Shown one piece after another: positions 42,527 through 51,257 of a DNA stretch of 64,000 nucleotides. Location: positions 868,001 through 932,000 of the forward strand of contig NZ_VYVA01000001.1 in assembly GCF_009193215.1 (NCBI RefSeq). Reading direction: 5' to 3'. Each line of letters opens with the position of its first letter. Positions within the stretch are counted from its first letter, which is position 1. The stretch is from Flavicella marina (lineage in GTDB: Bacteria; Bacteroidota; Bacteroidia; Flavobacteriales; Flavobacteriaceae). Under the pieces are notes generated by a model, which saw only the letters and a list, made by a program, of their open reading frames with translations, was not told where the DNA came from and searched no databases. The position numbers and the translations under genes were made by a program.

Positions 42527-43981
42527 TTATTTGATCTGACTTACTCTTATCGTGTTTGTCATCCCTTGTTCTTCAACTGGAGTTGCATTTAAGTTGATTA
42601 CATGATCTCCTTTTTCTAAGAAACCATACTTCATTGCAATCTCATTAACTTCGTTAATAGTATCAATTGTAGAAGCATCACTACTATAATACTTCGCTTT
42701 AACACCATAGTACAAGTTCAACATTGCCAATACTCTTTTATTTGGTGAGTATGCCAAAATATGAGAGTGTGGTCTTAATGCAGAAATTTGCACTGCTGTA
42801 TATCCTGAATATGTAACCGTAGAAATCGCTTTCGCATCAATATTATCAGCCAACAAAGCAGCTTGGTAACAAATTCCATTTGAAATAAAACGCTCAGGAT
42901 CATTCAATACTGGAGCAATTCTCGGTACTTGAATTAACGGAGAGTGCTCACAACTTGTAATGATATCACGCATCTTTCTAATTACCTCGATCGGATAAGC
43001 ACCTACAGACGTTTCACCAGATAACATTACTGCATCTGCACCATCCATAATTGAATTGGCTACATCATTTACCTCGGCTCTAGTTGGAACTTGATTTTCA
43101 ATCATCGTTTCCATCATTTGTGTAGCAATAATAACTGGCTTCTTAGCTTCTTTTGCTTTTTTAACCAACATTTTTTGTACCAATGGAACCTCTGCCATAG
43201 GAATCTCAACACCTAAATCTCCACGTGCTACCATTAAAGCATCTGTGTTAGCAATAATTGCATCAATGTTTTCAATTGCCTCTGGTTTTTCAATTTTTGA
43301 CACAACTCTTGTTCTGTATTCAGACGTATCAGAATTCTCTTCGATTAGTTTATGAATATCATCTAAATCTGCAGGGTTACGGACAAAAGACAATGCCATC
43401 CAATCTACTTTTAATGACAAAGCAAAGATTGCATCTTTTACATCTTTTTCAGTCAATGCAGGTAAAGAAATAGCCGTATTTGGTAAGTTCACACCTTTTT
43501 TAGATTTCAATGGACCACCACGTAATACTTTAGTAGTTACATTTTCTTTTCCATCAGTTGCAGTTACTTCGAACAACAACTTTCCATCATCTACTAAAAT
43601 TTGCTCACCTACTTTTACATCGATAGGAAAGTTTTCATACGTCATAAACGCTTTTTCTTGCGTTCCAACAGGTAAATCAGCAGTTGTAAATGTAAACACA
43701 TCACCAACGGCTAACTCAACACCCTCTTGCATTACACCTACTCTAAGCTTAGGTCCTTGTAAATCTGCTAAACAGGCAACATGAAAACCTAATTCATCGT
43801 TCAACTCTCTAATCGTGTTTACCATTCTAGTAACCTCGTCATAGTCAGCATGAGAGAAGTTAATTCTAAACACATTCACACCTGAAACCATAAGGTTTTT
43901 CAGCATTTCTTTTGGATTCTCACAACTGTTAATTGCTGGTCCAAGCGTAGCAACGATTTTTGTCTTTTTACTTTTTAACAT
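42527..43981 (-). CDS. pyk: Pyruvate kinase
   Basis: The glycolytic enzyme transfers phosphate from phosphoenolpyruvate to ADP. The 484-residue product has MLKSKKTKIVATLGPA at the start, the substrate-binding RINFSH loop, DGKL for the metal, KIEKPEAIENID with the catalytic lysine, MVARGDLGVEI, MMETMIENQVPTRAEVNDVAN and a C-terminal effector-type domain. Length matches bacterial type I. It follows the IPExxxVDY gene by two bases, so the pair is translationally close. The downstream terminator is strong. Confidence 0.97.
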   Translation of the reverse strand: MLKSKKTKIVATLGPAINSCENPKEMLKNLMVSGVNVFRINFSHADYDEVTRMVNTIRELNDELGFHVACLADLQGPKLRVGVMQEGVELAVGDVFTFTTADLPVGTQEKAFMTYENFPIDVKVGEQILVDDGKLLFEVTATDGKENVTTKVLRGGPLKSKKGVNLPNTAISLPALTEKDVKDAIFALSLKVDWMALSFVRNPADLDDIHKLIEENSDTSEYRTRVVSKIEKPEAIENIDAIIANTDALMVARGDLGVEIPMAEVPLVQKMLVKKAKEAKKPVIIATQMMETMIENQVPTRAEVNDVANSIMDGADAVMLSGETSVGAYPIEVIRKMRDIITSCEHSPLIQVPRIAPVLNDPERFISNGICYQAALLADNIDAKAISTVTYSGYTAVQISALRPHSHILAYSPNKRVLAMLNLYYGVKAKYYSSDASTIDTINEVNEIAMKYGFLEKGDHVINLNATPVEEQGMTNTIRVSQIK

Positions 43982-43983
43982 AC

Positions 43984-44469
43984 TTAAATAATTAAAAAAT
44001 CTTTCGATTTTAGTGTTGTTATGTCTATCTTATAGGAGGTCATAACTTGCTCCATTTTGTTTATTGCTCCTATGGTATCATGCACCAAATAGGGAGCGTA
44101 ATCTCCTTCTATTTTCACTAAATAATCCGTGTTTTTTTTCTCCGGAATTAAATAGCTAGTTCTGTTTACTGTTTCATTAATCAATCCAAACAATCCATTT
44201 TCAATAGGCGTTGTTGAAGTACCATGATATTTGTTTTCTATCAAATACCAATCCACATCTTGTGACTCATCTTGATAACTAAACACAGAAAAACATGCTT
44301 TTTGAGACTTGTCTTCGACAATTAGTGAGTCTTTCGATTTTGTAAAAGAGGTTTGCAAACTCTTATTCAAAAGATACGCCAATTTGTAATCTGGCAAACT
44401 CGTATGTATGCTAATCAATGTAAAATTTGAGTCTTCAAAATCATCTATTTCTAACGAATGAATCTGCAT
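43984..44469 (-). CDS. IPExxxVDY family protein
   Basis: A conserved small protein of Bacteroidota named for its motif, here IPEKKNTDYLVKIEGDY near the C-terminus (Thr replaces Val in the name motif). Its gene commonly neighbours pyk and rnc, as here. I start it at the ATG at 44469 (161 residues). The frame extends 18 residues upstream, but these are poorly conserved in type and hydrophobic. There is no domain of known function that I recognise. Two bases separate it from pyk, which suggests co-transcription and perhaps a role in the same pathway. Confidence 0.82.
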   Translation of the reverse strand: MQIHSLEIDDFEDSNFTLISIHTSLPDYKLAYLLNKSLQTSFTKSKDSLIVEDKSQKACFSVFSYQDESQDVDWYLIENKYHGTSTTPIENGLFGLINETVNRTSYLIPEKKNTDYLVKIEGDYAPYLVHDTIGAINKMEQVMTSYKIDITTLKSKDFLII

Positions 44470-44606
44470 ATAAACAAATGGTTTTATTAAGACATCAACA
44501 GTGTAAAAACATGTAAAAAACACAGGTTTTTACAAAACAAAACTTCGGCTAAGTTACTTATAATTTAGAGCAAGTTAAAATAAACATACGAAAACGTTGT
44601 AGCCAT

Positions 44607-45347
44607 TTAGAGCACACTCTTTATTTCATCCTGGTAAATAAAATAAATTCTTTTCGAAGCTATTTCTTCGGCTTTTTTCTTTGAGGTAGCTCTTCCTTTC
44701 GAAATCACCTTACCATTTACAATCAATCGAACACTGTAGTGTCTTACTGTTTCGTTACCTGAATCTTCATAAGTCTCAAATTCCAATTTCTTTTTGGTTT
44801 TCTGACACCATTCGATGATCAACCCTTTGTAGCTAGTAATTTTATTCTCTAAAGCCGGTATATCTACATAAGAACTAATCACTCTTTTATCGATAAATTT
44901 TTCACAATATCGATACCCGCGATCTAGATAAATAGCGCCAATTAAGGCTTCAAAAATATTTCCGTAAATATTTTGTCCCATCCTGTTTTTAGAGATCGTA
45001 CTTTTCACAAAACTGATAAGCCCTAGCTCTTTACCAAGTGAGTTTAAATTATTTCGGCTAACAATCTTAGACCTCATTTGAGTTAGATACCCTTCGTTCC
45101 CATCAGGTACCATTTTAAATAAAAAAGCAGCGATAATTGACCCCAACATGGCATCACCTAAAAACTCCATCCTTTCATAATTAATCGGATTACCATTTTC
45201 ATCTAATACTTTTACAGATCGATGAATAAAGGCTGTTTTATAGAAATCGATGTTTTTAGGACGAAACCCTAATAGTTTTTTTAACGCAGCATAAAATTCC
45301 TCATCACTTTTCTCTTGAGGTTTTATTATGTTGCGAATAAACTTCAA
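44607..45347 (-). CDS. rnc: Ribonuclease III
   Basis: This endonuclease cuts double-stranded RNA in ribosomal RNA maturation and gene control. The 246-residue protein has NYERMEFLGDAML (58-70), the class signature with catalytic Glu and Asp, the second acidic motif NIFEALIGAIYLDRG and a C-terminal double-stranded RNA-binding domain (NKITSYKGLIIEW to KKKAEEIASKR). The start codon is TTG at 45347: an in-frame stop lies six bases upstream and the first ATG occurs inside the signature. It follows fabF by 7 bases, in an acpP-fabF-rnc operon, as in other Bacteroidota. Confidence 0.96.
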   Translation of the reverse strand: MKFIRNIIKPQEKSDEEFYAALKKLLGFRPKNIDFYKTAFIHRSVKVLDENGNPINYERMEFLGDAMLGSIIAAFLFKMVPDGNEGYLTQMRSKIVSRNNLNSLGKELGLISFVKSTISKNRMGQNIYGNIFEALIGAIYLDRGYRYCEKFIDKRVISSYVDIPALENKITSYKGLIIEWCQKTKKKLEFETYEDSGNETVRHYSVRLIVNGKVISKGRATSKKKAEEIASKRIYFIYQDEIKSVL

Positions 45348-45354
45348 ATGTTAT

Positions 45355-46605
45355 TTAGTCAATTTTTTTAATCAACACACATGCATTGTGTCCACCAAAC
45401 CCAAAAGTATTACTCATAGCTACTTTGATATCTCTTTTTTGAGCTGTATTCAAAGTAAGGTTTAGTTTTTCATCAATACGCTCATCGTTTGTATGATGAT
45501 TGATTGTTGGTGGTACAATTCCGTGTTTCATAGACAAGATAGTTGCAATTGCTTCAATTGCTCCAGCCGCACCCAATAAATGCCCTGTCATAGATTTAGT
45601 AGAATTGATATTGATGTTGTATGCTTTTTCACCAAACACATCTTTGATTGCTTTTGTTTCGGCAATATCTCCAAGCGGAGTAGATGTTCCGTGTACGTTA
45701 ATTGCATCAATATCATCTAGAGAAACTCCAGCATCTTTGATACAGTTCAACATTACATTTTTAGCCCCTAATCCTTCTGGATGCGGTGCTGTTAAGTGAT
45801 GTGCATCAGCAGAAAGTCCTGCTCCACCAATTTCAGCATAAATTTTTGCGCCACGTGCTTTGGCGTGTTCGTATTCTTCTAAAATTAAAGCTCCTGCTCC
45901 TTCTCCCATTACAAAACCTTCACGGTCTTTATCAAATGGTCTTGAAGCTGATTGTGGATCATCATTTCTAGTAGAAAGTGCATGTAAGGCATTGAATCCT
46001 CCCATACCTGCTTGAGTTATTGCTGCTTCTGAACCTCCAGAAACGATAACATCAGCATATCCTAAACGGATGTAATTTAAAGCGTCTATAATTGCATTAG
46101 CTGAAGAAGCACATGCAGAGACTGTAGTAAAGTTTGGCCCTCTATAGCCATGTTTGATAGAGATCATTCCCGGTGCAATATCTGCAATCATCTTTGGAAT
46201 AAAGAAAGGGTTAAATTTCGGAGTTCCATCACCTGCTGCGTATTCCATCACTTGTTGTTCAAATGTATCAATACCACCGATTCCGGCTCCCCAAATAACA
46301 CCTACTCTATCAACGTCAATATTCTCAGAAGTAAGACCAGCATCAGCTATAGCTTCGTCAGATGCTACCATAGCATACTGCGTAAACTTATCCATTTTTC
46401 TAGCCTCTTTTCTGTTGATGAATTGGTTGACGTCGAAGTCTTTTAATTCACAAGCAAAACGAGTCTTGAACTTGGCAGCATCAAAATTAGTAATTGGTCC
46501 AGCACCGCTGACACCATTTACTAGTCCATTCCAATATTCTTCAATATTATTTCCGATCGGCGTCAATGCACCAAGTCCAGTTACTACTACTCGCTTTAAT
46601 TCCAT
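45355..46605 (-). CDS. fabF: Beta-ketoacyl-ACP synthase II
   Basis: The condensing enzyme elongates fatty acids using malonyl-ACP. The 416-residue protein has the thiolase-fold active site Cys in TVSACASSANAI (about residue 166), the two catalytic His in NVHGTSTPLGD and SMTGHLLGAAG, and GFGGHNACV near the C-terminus. Length is normal. It lies 7 bases downstream of acpP and 7 bases upstream of rnc, so fatty acid synthesis, its carrier and RNase III are co-expressed. Confidence 0.98.
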   Translation of the reverse strand: MELKRVVVTGLGALTPIGNNIEEYWNGLVNGVSGAGPITNFDAAKFKTRFACELKDFDVNQFINRKEARKMDKFTQYAMVASDEAIADAGLTSENIDVDRVGVIWGAGIGGIDTFEQQVMEYAAGDGTPKFNPFFIPKMIADIAPGMISIKHGYRGPNFTTVSACASSANAIIDALNYIRLGYADVIVSGGSEAAITQAGMGGFNALHALSTRNDDPQSASRPFDKDREGFVMGEGAGALILEEYEHAKARGAKIYAEIGGAGLSADAHHLTAPHPEGLGAKNVMLNCIKDAGVSLDDIDAINVHGTSTPLGDIAETKAIKDVFGEKAYNININSTKSMTGHLLGAAGAIEAIATILSMKHGIVPPTINHHTNDERIDEKLNLTLNTAQKRDIKVAMSNTFGFGGHNACVLIKKID

Positions 46606-46612
46606 AAAAGTC

Positions 46613-46849
46613 TTACTTTTTTGCTTCTTCTATATAGCTTACTGCTTGTCCAACAGTTCCAATGTTTTCTGCTTGATCATCTGGGATTTGAATTGAAAAT
46701 TCTTTTTCAAATTCCATAATTAATTCAACCGTATCTAAAGAATCAGCTCCTAAATCGTTAGTGAAGCTCGCTTCGTTAGTTACTTCATTTTCGTCAACGC
46801 CTAATTTATCAACGATGATCGCTTTTACTCTTGATGCAATGTCTGACAT
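46613..46849 (-). CDS. acpP: Acyl carrier protein
   Basis: The 78-residue acidic protein carries growing acyl chains on a phosphopantetheine arm. The modified serine is Ser37 in [10 protein letters not shown]. Length and helix pattern are normal. It is the first gene of the acpP-fabF-rnc operon and is divergent from purN, sharing 174 bp that hold both promoters. Confidence 0.98.
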   Translation of the reverse strand: MSDIASRVKAIIVDKLGVDENEVTNEASFTNDLGADSLDTVELIMEFEKEFSIQIPDDQAENIGTVGQAVSYIEEAKK

Positions 46850-46878
46850 AATTTTTTATTTTAAATTTTAAATCGTGG

Positions 46879-46886
46879 CAAAAATA
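46879..46886 (-). promoter_or_regulatory. Predicted promoter -7 box of the acpP operon
   Basis: TATTTTTG on the minus strand matches TAnnTTTG and lies 29 bases upstream of the acpP start. No clear -33 element at the usual distance. Confidence 0.45.
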
Positions 46887-47023
46887 ATAAACTTTCAATT
46901 AAAAAAGCATTTTACCACAAAAATGTGCTTACTAAAATAAAAAATAATCTTTAATATTTTGATTATCTTGGGCTAATGTTAATATTTATTGTTTCTTTTG
47001 TAGTTTAATTTTCTTTTATATTT

Positions 47024-47587
47024 ATGATGAAAAGACTAGTAATTCTCGCATCTGGCTCTGGTAGCAATGCCGAAAACATTATACGATATTTTCAAAATAG
47101 TGACTCTGTTAAAGTTACCTCTGTAATTAGCAACAGAAAAGAAGCTAAAGTGCTCGAAAGAGCTAAAAATTTAGGTATTTCTCATACTTATTTTCCTAAA
47201 AAAGCATTTTTAGAAGACGAAATCGTCTTAAAACACCTAAAAGAAAATGCCGATTTTGTTATTCTAGCAGGTTTTCTTTTAAAAGTACCTCAAAACATTG
47301 TAGCGGCTTTCCCAGATAAAATCATCAATATTCATCCGGCATTGCTTCCTAAATACGGAGGAAAAGGAATGTATGGTATGAATGTTCATACTGCAGTAAA
47401 AGAAGCTGGGGAAACAGAAACTGGTATTACCATTCATTACGTCAATGAAAACTATGACGAGGGGGCTATTATTTTTCAAGCCAAAACTGCCGTAGCAACA
47501 ACTGATACTCCGGAAGACATTGCCAACAACATACACAAATTAGAACACGCTAATTTTCCGAAGGTAATCGAAGAAGCAATTTTATAA
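47024..47587 (+). CDS. purN: Phosphoribosylglycinamide formyltransferase
   Basis: This enzyme adds the formyl group from N10-formyltetrahydrofolate in purine synthesis. The 187-residue product has LVILASGSGSNAENII for phosphate binding at the start and INIHPALLPKYGGKGMYG with the catalytic Asn-His pair, then DEGAIIFQ with the catalytic Asp. Length is normal. Two ATG codons stand together at the start, and either could be used. It is divergent from acpP. Confidence 0.97.
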   Translation: MMKRLVILASGSGSNAENIIRYFQNSDSVKVTSVISNRKEAKVLERAKNLGISHTYFPKKAFLEDEIVLKHLKENADFVILAGFLLKVPQNIVAAFPDKIINIHPALLPKYGGKGMYGMNVHTAVKEAGETETGITIHYVNENYDEGAIIFQAKTAVATTDTPEDIANNIHKLEHANFPKVIEEAIL

Positions 47588-47603
47588 ATTTTTAACTACA
47601 CTC

Positions 47604-47624
47604 ACCCTTCGACAAGTGCAGGGT
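47604..47624. repeat. Dispersed CCCTTCGACAAG hairpin repeat, copy 4
   Basis: ACCCT (47604-47608) and AGGGT (47620-47624) enclose TCGACAAGTGC in the gap between purN and the RNase H gene. It ends 7 bases before the RNase H ATG, so it could affect translation of that gene. Confidence 0.65.
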
Positions 47625-47631
47625 TCGAAAT

Positions 47632-48264
47632 ATGGCAAAAAAATATTATGTTGTTTGGGAAGGAAAAAAAAGAGGAATCTTTACCTCTTGGAATGCTTGC
47701 AAAAAAAGTATTGATGGATTTCCCGGTGCAAAATACAAGTCATTTGCCGACGAAGCACTAGCTAAAAAAGCACTGCAAGGTAGTTACGAAGAGTACAAAG
47801 GTACCAACACCAAAAAGAAAGAACTATCTGCAGAAGAAAAAAAAGCATTCGGAAAACCAATTTTAAACACCATTGCTGTTGATGCTGCATGTAGCGGTAA
47901 CCCTGGACTGATGGAATACCGCGGAGTCGCAACAAGTACGGGAACACAACTTTTTATTCAAGGTCCTTATACATCTGGTACTAATAATATAGGAGAGTTT
48001 TTAGCCCTTGTGCATGGTTTGGCATGGTTGCAACAAAAAAAACAACCTGCAATGCCTATTTATTCTGACTCTAGAATTGCAATTTCTTGGGTAAAACAAC
48101 AGAAATGCAAAACCAAACTTCCCTTAAATAAAGACACACAAGTTTTATTTGATTTGATAAAAAGAGCGGAAACATGGTTGAAAAACAACCGTTACCAAAA
48201 TCCTATTTTAAAATGGGAAACCAAAGCTTGGGGTGAAATTCCTGCTGACTTTGGCCGTAAATAG
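47632..48264 (+). CDS. rnhA: Ribonuclease HI with N-terminal hybrid-binding domain
   Basis: The enzyme cuts the RNA strand of RNA:DNA hybrids. The 210-residue protein has the RNase HI hybrid-binding (viroplasmin-like) domain at about 3-50 (KYYVVWEGKKRGIFTSWNACK), a basic linker and a catalytic domain from about 78. Four acidic catalytic residues are visible: Asp84 in AVDAACSGNPG, Glu122 in NNIGEFLALVHG, Asp146 in YSDSRIAISW and Asp206 near the end. Bacterial RNase HI usually lacks the first domain, but many Bacteroidota keep it. It lies 44 bases after purN, with a repeat copy between. Confidence 0.95.
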   Translation: MAKKYYVVWEGKKRGIFTSWNACKKSIDGFPGAKYKSFADEALAKKALQGSYEEYKGTNTKKKELSAEEKKAFGKPILNTIAVDAACSGNPGLMEYRGVATSTGTQLFIQGPYTSGTNNIGEFLALVHGLAWLQQKKQPAMPIYSDSRIAISWVKQQKCKTKLPLNKDTQVLFDLIKRAETWLKNNRYQNPILKWETKAWGEIPADFGRK

Positions 48265-48334
48265 TAGCTAGCCACTTTTAAGTAGCTCACTCAGATGTGA
48301 AGTTATCTATGATAAAAATGAGTTTATTTTTTAA

Positions 48335-49549
48335 TTATGATAACATCATTTTGGCTTTTTTCACTGCTTCAATAAATACATCTATTTCTTCTTTTGTATT
48401 ATAAAAAGCAAACGAAGCTCTCACCGTTCCTGGGATATCATAATAATTCATGATTGGTTGTGCACAATGATGACCAGTTCTCACAGCTACTCCTAATTTA
48501 TCCAAAATACTACCTACATCAAAAGGGTGTACTCCTTCTAAATTAAAAGAAATTACGGCAGCTTTATTTTCAGAGGTTCCGTAAATTTTGATTCCATCAA
48601 TCTCCAACAATTTTTCCGTACCATACTGAAGTAACTCATCTTCATATGCAGCAATTTCATCAAAACCTATGGCATTCATATAATCTAAAGCAACTCCAAA
48701 TGCAATACCACCTGCGATGTTTGGTGTACCTGCTTCAAATTTATGAGGCAAACCAGCATAGGTAGTTTTTTCAAATGTAACCGTCTCAATCATTTCTCCA
48801 CCTCCTTGGTATGGTGGCAATTTATTCAACCATTCTTCTTTACCATACAATACTCCAACTCCTGTTGGCCCACATAATTTATGCGCGGAAGCCACATAAA
48901 AATCGACCCCCATGGCTTGAACATCAGGTTTGATATGCGGACATGCTTGCGCACCATCAATCAATACAGCTGCTCCAACAGCATGTGCTTTGTCAATAAT
49001 TTCTTGAACTGGATTGATCGTTCCTAATGCATTTGAAATATGATTGCTAAAAACTAATTTTGTTTTATCTGACAACAAAGAATCGTACACATCCATTTGC
49101 AACTCACCTTCCTCATTAAATGGAATTACCTTTAAAACCGCACCTGTTCGCTCACACAACATTTGCCAAGGCACTATATTCGAGTGATGCTCTAAAGCAG
49201 ATACTATAATTTCGTCGCCCGCTTTCAAAATGTCTGTAAAACCTGTAGCCACTATATTGATACTATGCGTTGTACCCGCAGTTAAGATAATCTCGTAAGA
49301 TTTGTTTGCATTGAAATGCTTTTGCACCTTTAACCTTGCCTGTTCGTATGCATCTGTAGCAACCTGACTCAAAGTATGTACACCTCTATGGATATTCGCA
49401 TTGATTTTTGAATAATAGTCTACAATTGCATCAATCACCACTTGTGGCTTTTGGCTCGTAGCTGCATTGTCAAAATACACCAATGGTTTCCCGTTTACTT
49501 TTTCATTAAGAATCGGAAAATCTGCTCTTATTTTTTGAATATCCTTCAT
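48335..49549 (-). CDS. sufS: Cysteine desulfurase SufS
   Basis: The pyridoxal-phosphate enzyme takes sulfur from cysteine for iron-sulfur cluster assembly. The 404-residue class V aminotransferase-fold protein has SAHKLCGPTGVGVLYG with the cofactor lysine and VRTGHHCAQPIMNYY with the persulfide cysteine, the SufS type. It starts with KIRADFPILNEKVNGKPLVYFDNAATSQKP. No other suf gene adjoins in the window to the left, and only the small divergent CxxCxC gene is to the right, so sufS may be last in its operon or alone. A palindrome upstream may be an iron-responsive site. Confidence 0.97.
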   Translation of the reverse strand: MKDIQKIRADFPILNEKVNGKPLVYFDNAATSQKPQVVIDAIVDYYSKINANIHRGVHTLSQVATDAYEQARLKVQKHFNANKSYEIILTAGTTHSINIVATGFTDILKAGDEIIVSALEHHSNIVPWQMLCERTGAVLKVIPFNEEGELQMDVYDSLLSDKTKLVFSNHISNALGTINPVQEIIDKAHAVGAAVLIDGAQACPHIKPDVQAMGVDFYVASAHKLCGPTGVGVLYGKEEWLNKLPPYQGGGEMIETVTFEKTTYAGLPHKFEAGTPNIAGGIAFGVALDYMNAIGFDEIAAYEDELLQYGTEKLLEIDGIKIYGTSENKAAVISFNLEGVHPFDVGSILDKLGVAVRTGHHCAQPIMNYYDIPGTVRASFAFYNTKEEIDVFIEAVKKAKMMLS

Positions 49550-49569
49550 AGTTCTACTAATTTGAACTG

Positions 49570-49577
49570 CAAAAATA
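49570..49577 (-). promoter_or_regulatory. Predicted promoter -7 box of sufS
   Basis: TATTTTTG on the minus strand matches TAnnTTTG, 20 bases upstream of the sufS start. The only TTTG further up is 29 bases away, outside the usual spacing. Confidence 0.45.
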
Positions 49578-49620
49578 CAACAGGAAATACTTTTGACCTA
49601 TTTTAACAAACAAAAATAAC

Positions 49621-49643
49621 TTTTTATTTAGATTAAATAAAAA
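49621..49643. promoter_or_regulatory. Palindromic operator candidate between sufS and the CxxCxC gene
   Basis: TTTTTATTTA (49621-49630) and TAAATAAAAA (49634-49643) pair perfectly around GAT. The 12 bases from 49621 are identical to the half-site at the TonB-receptor promoter (20406-20395 on the minus strand). The site covers the place of a -33 element for the rightward gene and lies about 45-65 bases above the sufS -7 box. Confidence 0.6.
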
Positions 49644-49650
49644 TAGTGAT

Positions 49651-49658
49651 TATATTTG
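49651..49658 (+). promoter_or_regulatory. Predicted promoter -7 box of the CxxCxC protein gene
   Basis: TATATTTG matches TAnnTTTG and lies 23 bases upstream of the ATG at 49682, 7 bases right of the palindrome. Confidence 0.5.
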
Positions 49659-49681
49659 TTTTGAAGAAATAACGCACCCTC

Positions 49682-50026
49682 ATGAAATCAGAAACACAAA
49701 TACTCAATATTACAACAAATGGTATCATATCAAAAAAACCCAGCATCGGGACTTATGAAATTGTTTTTAAAAACATGGCATTCACATTTACCCATAACGG
49801 ATATCATGAGTTCACCAACTATATCATCGATTTAAAAGAAATGTTAGAAGAACACAAATCATGCACAAATTGTAAATGTCATGAAATTGAAATTCCAACC
49901 GGAAACAAAAGTTTAAAGCTCATATTGACCTATGCCGAACTCCAAGAATTAGAAGATTTGTTTGCATCAAATTCATACCGAATAAATTTAGTCAACCGAT
50001 TGGAATACGGATTCTCTTTGAACTAG
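49682..50026 (+). CDS. Small CxxCxC protein (DUF6686-like)
   Basis: The 114-residue protein has three clustered cysteines in HKSCTNCKCHEIEI (about residues 59-72), which could hold iron, zinc or a redox centre. The rest is alpha/beta, with LKLILTYAELQELEDLFASNSY near the C-terminus. I associate it from memory with the Bacteroidota family DUF6686, but this is uncertain. It is divergent from sufS, and the intergenic palindrome may control both genes, so a role in iron-sulfur or iron metabolism is my inference. It overlaps the tail of the convergent DinB gene by 4 bases. Confidence 0.75.
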   Translation: MKSETQILNITTNGIISKKPSIGTYEIVFKNMAFTFTHNGYHEFTNYIIDLKEMLEEHKSCTNCKCHEIEIPTGNKSLKLILTYAELQELEDLFASNSYRINLVNRLEYGFSLN

Positions 50027-50538
50027 TTTGGTTTGAAATACCTTTCTTTTAAAATATTGATATGGTGTATAGGATGACCTACGATTACAAACCCTAATGC
50101 CAACACAGATATTTTCTTGAAACTCATCCCGTCTTTAAAAAGCATTTCATCTGAAAAGCTTTTAAAAAGAGATATCGTAGCTTTTCTTACCTCAACAAAC
50201 TCTTCGAGTAAATCATCTATTGATCTCTCATTACTTGTCGTGTTTTGAGCGTATGAATTTTCATCAAATCCAGGTATCACATTTTTGTCTCCTCTAGCAA
50301 AAGCCAAGGCTCTATTTGCTTGAATTCTTTCTGTATCAATACAATGTTGTAACAAATCTTTTGGAGTCCATTTTCCGGGTTGATATGCATAGTCTTGAAA
50401 CTTTATTAACTGAGGTTTAATGACTTTAAAAATGTCAATCGTTGTTTCTAATTGTTCTAATAAATCTATATCTGCATCTGCTAGATTGATATACCTATCA
50501 AAAAACTCAGGCATAAATTTTAAATCTTTAATTTTCAT
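50023..50538 (-). CDS. DinB-family protein
   Basis: The 171-residue protein has the DinB/YfiT four-helix fold. The first conserved histidine sits in the sequence GKWTPKDLLQHCIDTERI (about 53-70), and the other metal histidines are in the C-terminal VGHPIHHINIL (156-166). In this superfamily the metal is often nickel or zinc, and enzymes use bacillithiol or mycothiol, but many members have unknown roles. It lies 7 bases after the FMN-binding protein gene, so both may be in one operon under the MocR regulator. Confidence 0.9.
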   Translation of the reverse strand: MKIKDLKFMPEFFDRYINLADADIDLLEQLETTIDIFKVIKPQLIKFQDYAYQPGKWTPKDLLQHCIDTERIQANRALAFARGDKNVIPGFDENSYAQNTTSNERSIDDLLEEFVEVRKATISLFKSFSDEMLFKDGMSFKKISVLALGFVIVGHPIHHINILKERYFKPN

Positions 50539-50545
50539 ATTAAAT

Positions 50546-51208
50546 CTATTTATTATTTTGTTTCACATATGTCAATACATGTTCAGGCACATCAACTTTC
50601 TCGGGTAGATCTACTTCACTAATAGGCTTTTCAGCAACTTGTTTGATGGGTATCACTCCTGCCCAAATTGGCAATTTTATATCAGACTTTTCATCCAAAA
50701 CTCCTTCTGCTCTTACTTTTGCGGAAGCTGTTTCGATGGTTAATTCTACCACCAAAGTAGCATTGAATTCTTTTGAATTCATTTCTCTTAAACTCTCCCA
50801 CCTATCGGCAATCATTTGGTCAACGACACACTTCAGCGCTTTTTCTTTTAAGATTGGCTCATCAATTTCTTTGACACTCCCAAAAATGGTCGCTGATCGA
50901 TAATTCACAGAATGATGAAAGCCCGATCTTGCCAATACCAAACCATCTAAATGCATTATAGTTATACTAGCTTGTTTACTTTGTATTAAAGATAGTAGCA
51001 TTCTGTTTTTTCTTGATCCATGCAGGTAAATCTTATTCTCTATTCTACCATACGCCATTGGAATACAAATCGCTCTACCCTCAAAACTATAACTAACATA
51101 GCCTACAAAACCAGCATCTAAAATATCATTAATTTTAGTAACATCATAAAAAGCTCTATTGCTGCCTCTTTTTACTTTGTTCAATGTGTTCTTTGAATAT
51201 TCTCTCAT
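50546..51208 (-). CDS. Pyridoxamine 5'-phosphate oxidase-like FMN-binding protein
   Basis: The 220-residue protein has a split-barrel FMN-binding fold: KINDILDAGFVGYVSYSFEGRAICIPMAYGRIENKIYLHGSRKNRMLLSL at about 26-75, followed by NIm/PNPOx-like HHSVNYRSATIFGSVKEI. Such proteins are nitroreductase-like or pyridoxine oxidase-like, sometimes with B6-related roles. It is divergent from a MocR-type regulator with an 82-bp intergenic region that holds two TAGTCCAG direct repeats. In other bacteria such a pair links PLP sensing to B6 metabolism. This linkage is my inference. Confidence 0.88.
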   Translation of the reverse strand: MREYSKNTLNKVKRGSNRAFYDVTKINDILDAGFVGYVSYSFEGRAICIPMAYGRIENKIYLHGSRKNRMLLSLIQSKQASITIMHLDGLVLARSGFHHSVNYRSATIFGSVKEIDEPILKEKALKCVVDQMIADRWESLREMNSKEFNATLVVELTIETASAKVRAEGVLDEKSDIKLPIWAGVIPIKQVAEKPISEVDLPEKVDVPEHVLTYVKQNNK

Positions 51209-51257
51209 AATTGTACCGTTTATATTTCAAAAATAGTAGTTTTATGGGGTGTTAGTT

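Noticed and set aside
46154-46696. A 180-codon open frame on the plus strand opposite fabF and acpP
   Set aside because: fabF and acpP are certain. The overlapping frame has no homology pattern and would run through both genes.
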